Origin: an uncultured Anaeroplasmataceae bacterium
GTDB lineage: Bacteria > Bacillota_I > Bacilli_A > Acholeplasmatales > Anaeroplasmataceae
Direction of reading: 5' to 3'
NCBI GenBank assembly: GCA_934229785.1
Contig: CAKQEA010000040.1
Span: 1-8,679 of the forward strand
DNA: 8,679 nt
A model generated the notes under the pieces. That model did not search any database. It saw only the letters and a list, made by a program, of their open reading frames with translations, and had not been told where the DNA came from. Below, piece by piece: positions 5,446 to 8,679 of the stretch. A program made the position numbers and the translations under genes. The number at the start of each line of letters is the position of its first letter. Position 1 is the first letter of the stretch.

Positions 5446-6706
5446 CTTTTACCTCCATAACTTTTGCATTAATTTTACCTTTTGCAAGGATAATATCTAC
5501 ATTATCACCTTTTTTGATATCCTTCACATTTTTAATAACCAAATCATTGCTTTTTACAATACTATATCCTTTATCTAAAATGCTTAATGGATTAAGTAAT
5601 GATAAACTTTTTATAAGCATATCTAGCTTATTAGCACTTTTATCAAATAACATTGTTGGATTATTTAACACATAACTAGAAACTGCTCTCACATATAAAT
5701 GTGATTTTTTAGTAACAATATTATCCATATTTATTTTTAAATTATCTATTAAATTATCAAGTTTTTGTTCTTTAATTTCATACATTGAATATGGATTTTT
5801 CAAAATATAACTTCTTTTAAATCTTTCAAGCATAACAAATTTTTGATTAACCATATTCTTAATTGTTTTGGTCGATCTAATAACAAGATTATTAATAAGT
5901 ATTTGTGTATCTAGTATAGTGGGAACACACATTTCTGCCGCTCCAGTTGGTGTTGGTGCTCGAAGGTCTGCGACAAAATCAGCAATAGTAAAATCTATTT
6001 CATGGCCAACAGCACTTATAATAGGTGTATTACATTCATAGATAGCTCTAGCAACCATTTCTTCGTTAAATGCCCATAAATCTTCGATTGAACCTCCACC
6101 ACGGCCTACGATAATTGTATCTAAATTAAATGTATCTGCTTTTTTAATTTGATTAACAATATTATATTTAGCATCAGGTCCCTGTACTAAACTTGGAAAC
6201 AAAATAACCTGACAAATTGGAAATCTTCGTTTAATCGTAGAAACAATATCCTTAATTGCGGCTCCAGTATCGGCGGTAATAACACCAACTTTCATGGGAT
6301 ATTTAGGAATTCTTTTTTTATGTCCTGGATTAAATAATCCCTCAGCGGCAAGTTTTTTCTTTAGCTTTTCATATTCCACAAAAAGTCTTCCTATGCCATC
6401 TAAACTCATTTTTTCTACGTATATTTGATAACTTCCTGAAGCTGGATAGCATGAAACTCTCCCCTCAATTAAAACCTGGTTTCCATCCTCAGGAACAAAA
6501 TCAAGGACTTTCGCATTCGAGGCAAACATTACTGCATTAATTCGGGAGCTATCATCTTTTAAAGTAAAATATAAATGCCCTCTCGTGTGATTTTTAAAGT
6601 TAGATATTTCACCTTTTATATATACTTTATTCAAAAAATAGTCTTTATCAATAAGACTTTTTATATAATTATTAACTTCACTTATATTTAAATAATTGTA
6701 TTCCAT
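5435..6706 (-). CDS. xseA: Exodeoxyribonuclease VII large subunit
   Basis: The protein has 423 residues, close to the usual XseA length. Residues about 5-100 are the N-terminal OB-fold DNA-binding domain ('IKGEISNFKNHTRGHLYFTLKD'-like start). The catalytic domain follows, with 'GVITADTGAAIKDI' (141-154), 'GRGGGSIEDLWAFNEE' (201-216), 'SAVGHEIDFTIADFVADLRA' (231-250) and 'PTPTGAAE' (251-258). Residues 280-370 are a helical, coiled-coil-like segment, and 'LNPLSILDKGYSIV' (371-384) is the conserved C-terminal motif. It binds several XseB subunits to form the single-strand exonuclease used in repair. The ATG at 6706 overlaps the nusB stop as TAATG, with AGGA six bases upstream, so translational coupling is expected. 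Nothing looks broken. Confidence 0.97.
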   Translation of the reverse strand: MEYNYLNISEVNNYIKSLIDKDYFLNKVYIKGEISNFKNHTRGHLYFTLKDDSSRINAVMFASNAKVLDFVPEDGNQVLIEGRVSCYPASGSYQIYVEKMSLDGIGRLFVEYEKLKKKLAAEGLFNPGHKKRIPKYPMKVGVITADTGAAIKDIVSTIKRRFPICQVILFPSLVQGPDAKYNIVNQIKKADTFNLDTIIVGRGGGSIEDLWAFNEEMVARAIYECNTPIISAVGHEIDFTIADFVADLRAPTPTGAAEMCVPTILDTQILINNLVIRSTKTIKNMVNQKFVMLERFKRSYILKNPYSMYEIKEQKLDNLIDNLKINMDNIVTKKSHLYVRAVSSYVLNNPTMLFDKSANKLDMLIKSLSLLNPLSILDKGYSIVKSNDLVIKNVKDIKKGDNVDIILAKGKINAKVMEVKDGK

Positions 6707-7104
6707 TATTTTTCCTTAATTATTTTGTCTAAAACAGCATTAATAATTTTTCGTACATTATCATCACTATATTTTTTAGAAAGTTCTATTGCTTCATTAA
6801 TTACGACTACATCAGGCGTATCTGTATACATAAGTTCATATATTGCCATTCTAAGAATTGCAGCACCAGTTTTATCAATTCTATCTATTGTCCAATCATT
6901 CATATATTTATTAGCAAGCTTATCTATTTGATCTTTATATGTTACGCAACCATAAACAATCTGTTTTACAAATTCATTATCTATCTCAACATTAGCTTTA
7001 ATTGTATCATCTATACTAACTTTAATCTTTTGATCCTTTGCAATATCAAGTTGATATAAAATAATCATTATTTTTTCTCTTAATACACTTCTTCTTAATT
7101 CCAT
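6706..7104 (-). CDS. nusB: Transcription antitermination factor NusB
   Basis: The protein has 132 residues, typical of NusB. It starts 'MELRRSVLREKIMIILYQLD' and holds the family core 'DRIDKTGAAILRMAIYEL' (74-91), 'VVINEAIELSKKYS' (99-112) and a final 'INAVLDKI'. NusB binds boxA of rRNA leader transcripts with NusE (S10) to let RNA polymerase pass terminators; it acts in the cytoplasm. The start at 7104 has a GAGGGAG site five bases upstream. It is the first gene of the nusB-xseA-xseB unit. folD, often found between nusB and xseA in Bacillus, is absent. Confidence 0.96.
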   Translation of the reverse strand: MELRRSVLREKIMIILYQLDIAKDQKIKVSIDDTIKANVEIDNEFVKQIVYGCVTYKDQIDKLANKYMNDWTIDRIDKTGAAILRMAIYELMYTDTPDVVVINEAIELSKKYSDDNVRKIINAVLDKIIKEK

Positions 7105-7127
7105 ACTTACTCCCTCACATACATAAA

Positions 7128-7136
7128 ATTATAACA
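7128..7136 (-). promoter_or_regulatory. Extended -10 promoter of nusB-xseA-xseB
   Basis: TGT followed by a perfect TATAAT (7133-7128) on the minus strand, about 24 bp from the ATG. The -35 position (TTTTAT) is poor, as is common with an extended -10. It lies just after the terminator of the upstream unit. Confidence 0.7.
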
Positions 7137-7149
7137 CATATTTATTTAT

Positions 7150-7191
7150 AATAAAATAAGAAAAGAATGAAAAAATTCATTTTCATTCTTT
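7150..7191 (-). terminator. Rho-independent terminator of the lipoprotein unit
   Basis: Positions 7162-7173 and 7180-7191 form a perfect 12-bp stem (AAAGAATGAAAA / TTTTCATTCTTT) with a 6-nt loop. The T-rich stretch TTTTCTTATTTTAT follows on the minus strand. The hairpin overlaps the stop codon at 7183, so the last codons of the lipoprotein are part of the stem. Confidence 0.85.
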
Positions 7192-7641
7192 GTCTAATTT
7201 ACACTCTTTTGTATATTTCATGTGATATATATATTTAATATCATCCTTAGTGGTTTCCATTGTAAAGTCAAGAATTTTATCTTTTTCATACATATATAAT
7301 GTAAAATATTCATTTAATACATCATTGCTTTCAATTTCTAATCTGTTATTATTAATTTTATAATTTAGCGTTTCACATTTAGGTATATCTACATCATAAT
7401 AACAATATTCTAAATTATTTTCATAAAAATTTATTGTTCTTGGATCATCACCATCATATATAAGTTCCTTCCCAAAATAAGCATCAGCTTTATTAAATTT
7501 CCAACATCCATAGATATTTTCTTTTTTAATATTTTCAGAATTATTATATATAGTTCTTTCCAGTATTTTTATATCATCTTCTTTTTTACCACAGCCACAT
7601 AAAGTTAAACATATTACTATTACAAATATTACTTTTTTCAT
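7183..7641 (-). CDS. Small predicted lipoprotein, possibly lipocalin-like
   Basis: The protein has 152 residues. The N-terminus 'MKKVIFVIVICLTLCGCGKK' is a lipoprotein signal peptide with lipobox L-C-G-C; the lipid-bearing Cys would be residue 18, placing the protein on the outer face of the membrane. After a charged linker, about 40-148 is a series of short alternating strands beginning with 'GCWKF', then 'INFYENNLEYCYYD', 'LNYKINNNRLEI' and 'LYMYEKDKILDF'. This pattern resembles lipocalin-like beta-barrel domains of small bacterial lipoproteins, but I do not recognise the family. The start at 7641 overlaps the stop of the upstream gene as TAATG, and AAAGGA lies 11 bases upstream. The ATG four codons earlier (7653) sits on top of that site and is less likely. 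The coupling suggests it works with, or at least is made with, the Cys-rich protein. Confidence 0.7.
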   Translation of the reverse strand: MKKVIFVIVICLTLCGCGKKEDDIKILERTIYNNSENIKKENIYGCWKFNKADAYFGKELIYDGDDPRTINFYENNLEYCYYDVDIPKCETLNYKINNNRLEIESNDVLNEYFTLYMYEKDKILDFTMETTKDDIKYIYHMKYTKECKLDKE

Positions 7642-8679
7642 TAACCAACACATCCTTTAGGGCACTTACAGCCACATTTAAATCCACCAACTCCATTACC
7701 ACATGTACAATTTGTTGTATTATAATCTTTTCCGTTACTTGCGCATTTGGTATCTACATAGCGACATTTATTACCTGGGTTTGGACTAGATGACTTACAC
7801 CTAGATTCTGCCTGTAAAATGCTTCTTGAAATGGTTCCTCTCACAATTGTTCCATTTTTTGCAGTATAAGTGCAAGTATTTCCACAACAAGTTGTAATAT
7901 AATAAAGATCTTTACTAGATGGAACACATCTATTTTCATATATTTCATCACAGTTACTGCTGCCTCCACCGCCAGGATTTGGTGATGGATCAGGGTCAGG
8001 TGTTACACATCCAGAATTGTCAGTACATGTTTCAATGTCATAATCAGTTCCACATTCTTGACCATTATATTTTGAATACAATTTATAATATACATTTTTA
8101 CTACCTGAACCACATGTTGTACTACATGAACCCGTATAATAATATTCTCTTCGAGTACTTGAGCAACAAGACATTGTATTACATGAAGTATTACCAAGTA
8201 TATAACATGATGTACCTAAATGAGAATCTTTACGATATTCCCAATAACTACCTCCACCACACTTCACAGAGCATTCTCCATATTTATCAAATTCTGTATC
8301 TGTACATTCTTTATATAAATCATATTTTTTACTTTGAGTACTTGAATTTCCAACAATATCATAGGCTGATATATAAACATATTCACTGTTGCCACTTCCA
8401 TCACTACTTGTAAATGTATAATCAATGCTACAATTATATGATTTTCCATTTTGTGAGCAATACCTATTTAATGATTGTGAAATGCAGTTATTTGATGTAC
8501 CTATACAGAAACTTCCAACACCACTATGTTCATCATATAATGTAAATGATACTGTTGTATATCTACTTTTATATCCAGCCCTTTTACTTACAACTTTAAT
8601 ATTACTTATTTCAGGTTTTGTTTTATCAAGTTTAACACTTACTTCAGTTTTTGGTGCCACTGGACATTCTACCTTATTT
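7641..8679 (-). CDS. Cys-rich secreted protein with Ig-like and thrombospondin-type-1-like segments (5' end missing)
   Basis: 345 codons are visible and the frame stays open to the window edge, so the N-terminus is missing. The GTG at 8660 is an internal Val. Residues about 7-120 look like a bacterial Ig-like domain ('LDKTKPEISNIKV', 'VSFTLYDEHSGVGSF', 'AYDIVGN'). Residues about 125-171 ('YGECSVKCGGGSYWEYRK') and 176-218 ('TGSCSTTCGSG' to 'GQEC') have the CSxxCGxG pattern and spacing of thrombospondin type-1 repeats, though the first Trp is Tyr. A Pro/Asp/Gly linker (about 225-242) leads to a Cys-rich tail ending 'FKCGCKCPKGCVG'. There are 31 Cys in the visible part, implying many disulfides and an extracellular location. 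There is no LPXTG or C-terminal membrane anchor. It is probably an adhesin or envelope protein; the partner is unknown. Confidence 0.7.
   Translation of the reverse strand, partial: NKVECPVAPKTEVSVKLDKTKPEISNIKVVSKRAGYKSRYTTVSFTLYDEHSGVGSFCIGTSNNCISQSLNRYCSQNGKSYNCSIDYTFTSSDGSGNSEYVYISAYDIVGNSSTQSKKYDLYKECTDTEFDKYGECSVKCGGGSYWEYRKDSHLGTSCYILGNTSCNTMSCCSSTRREYYYTGSCSTTCGSGSKNVYYKLYSKYNGQECGTDYDIETCTDNSGCVTPDPDPSPNPGGGGSSNCDEIYENRCVPSSKDLYYITTCCGNTCTYTAKNGTIVRGTISRSILQAESRCKSSSPNPGNKCRYVDTKCASNGKDYNTTNCTCGNGVGGFKCGCKCPKGCVG

Noticed and set aside
7919..8413. Plus-strand open frame of 164 codons, rich in His, Tyr and Asn
   Set aside because: It is an antisense shadow of the Cys-rich gene. The composition reflects reverse-complemented Tyr/Cys/Ser codons, and it has no domain or start signal.
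1..8679. DGR template repeat, reverse transcriptase, recombinase, CRISPR array, tRNA or rRNA in the window
   Set aside because: I looked for a second GC-rich copy of 261-357, RT or integrase motifs, regular direct repeats and RNA gene signatures, and found none. The DGR and inversion machinery would have to be elsewhere.

Overview
The window is AT-rich DNA that uses the standard genetic code, and every supported gene lies on the minus strand. Three things point to a low-GC Firmicute: a nusB-xseA-xseB cluster, a SpoIVB-type peptidase, and strong Gram-positive ribosome binding sites and terminators. The surface-protein style (Ig-like, Cys-rich, lectin-like 'GVRPSVSLKP' ends) resembles uncultured gut Bacilli such as the RF39 group. 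That placement is an inference from resemblance.

Read in the direction of transcription (right to left) there are four units. (1) 8679-7183: the 3' part of a very Cys-rich secreted protein with an Ig-like and two thrombospondin-type-1-like segments, coupled by a TAATG overlap to a small lipoprotein and closed by a hairpin terminator. (2) 7136-5203: an extended -10 promoter, then nusB, xseA and xseB, tightly overlapped and ended by a terminator. (3) 5201-2172: a consensus sigma-A promoter, a membrane-anchored amidoligase-like protein, then a SpoIVB-family serine peptidase and a strong terminator. (4) 2162-24: an intergenic region rich in inverted repeats, then a 580-residue membrane-anchored surface protein and a weak terminator.

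Unit 4 is the part most worth attention. The C-terminal 30 codons before the conserved 'GVRP' end (263-352) sit in a 65% GC island, with no A in any third codon position, while the rest of the gene is strongly AT-rich. This is how the variable region of a diversity-generating retroelement (DGR) target looks. The template repeat and reverse transcriptase are not in the window, so they would have to lie elsewhere. Upstream of the same gene, two nested pairs of perfect 18-bp inverted repeats flank a candidate promoter. The outer pair is a copy of the gene's own start region. This suggests an invertible promoter, or an old inverted duplication of the gene's 5' end. If both readings hold, one surface protein would carry an on/off switch and a retroelement-driven variable tip.

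The nusB-xseA-xseB genes are housekeeping (rRNA antitermination and exonuclease VII). The amidoligase, SpoIVB-like peptidase, lipoprotein and Cys-rich protein all carry export or membrane signals, so the rest of the window is mainly cell-envelope biology.
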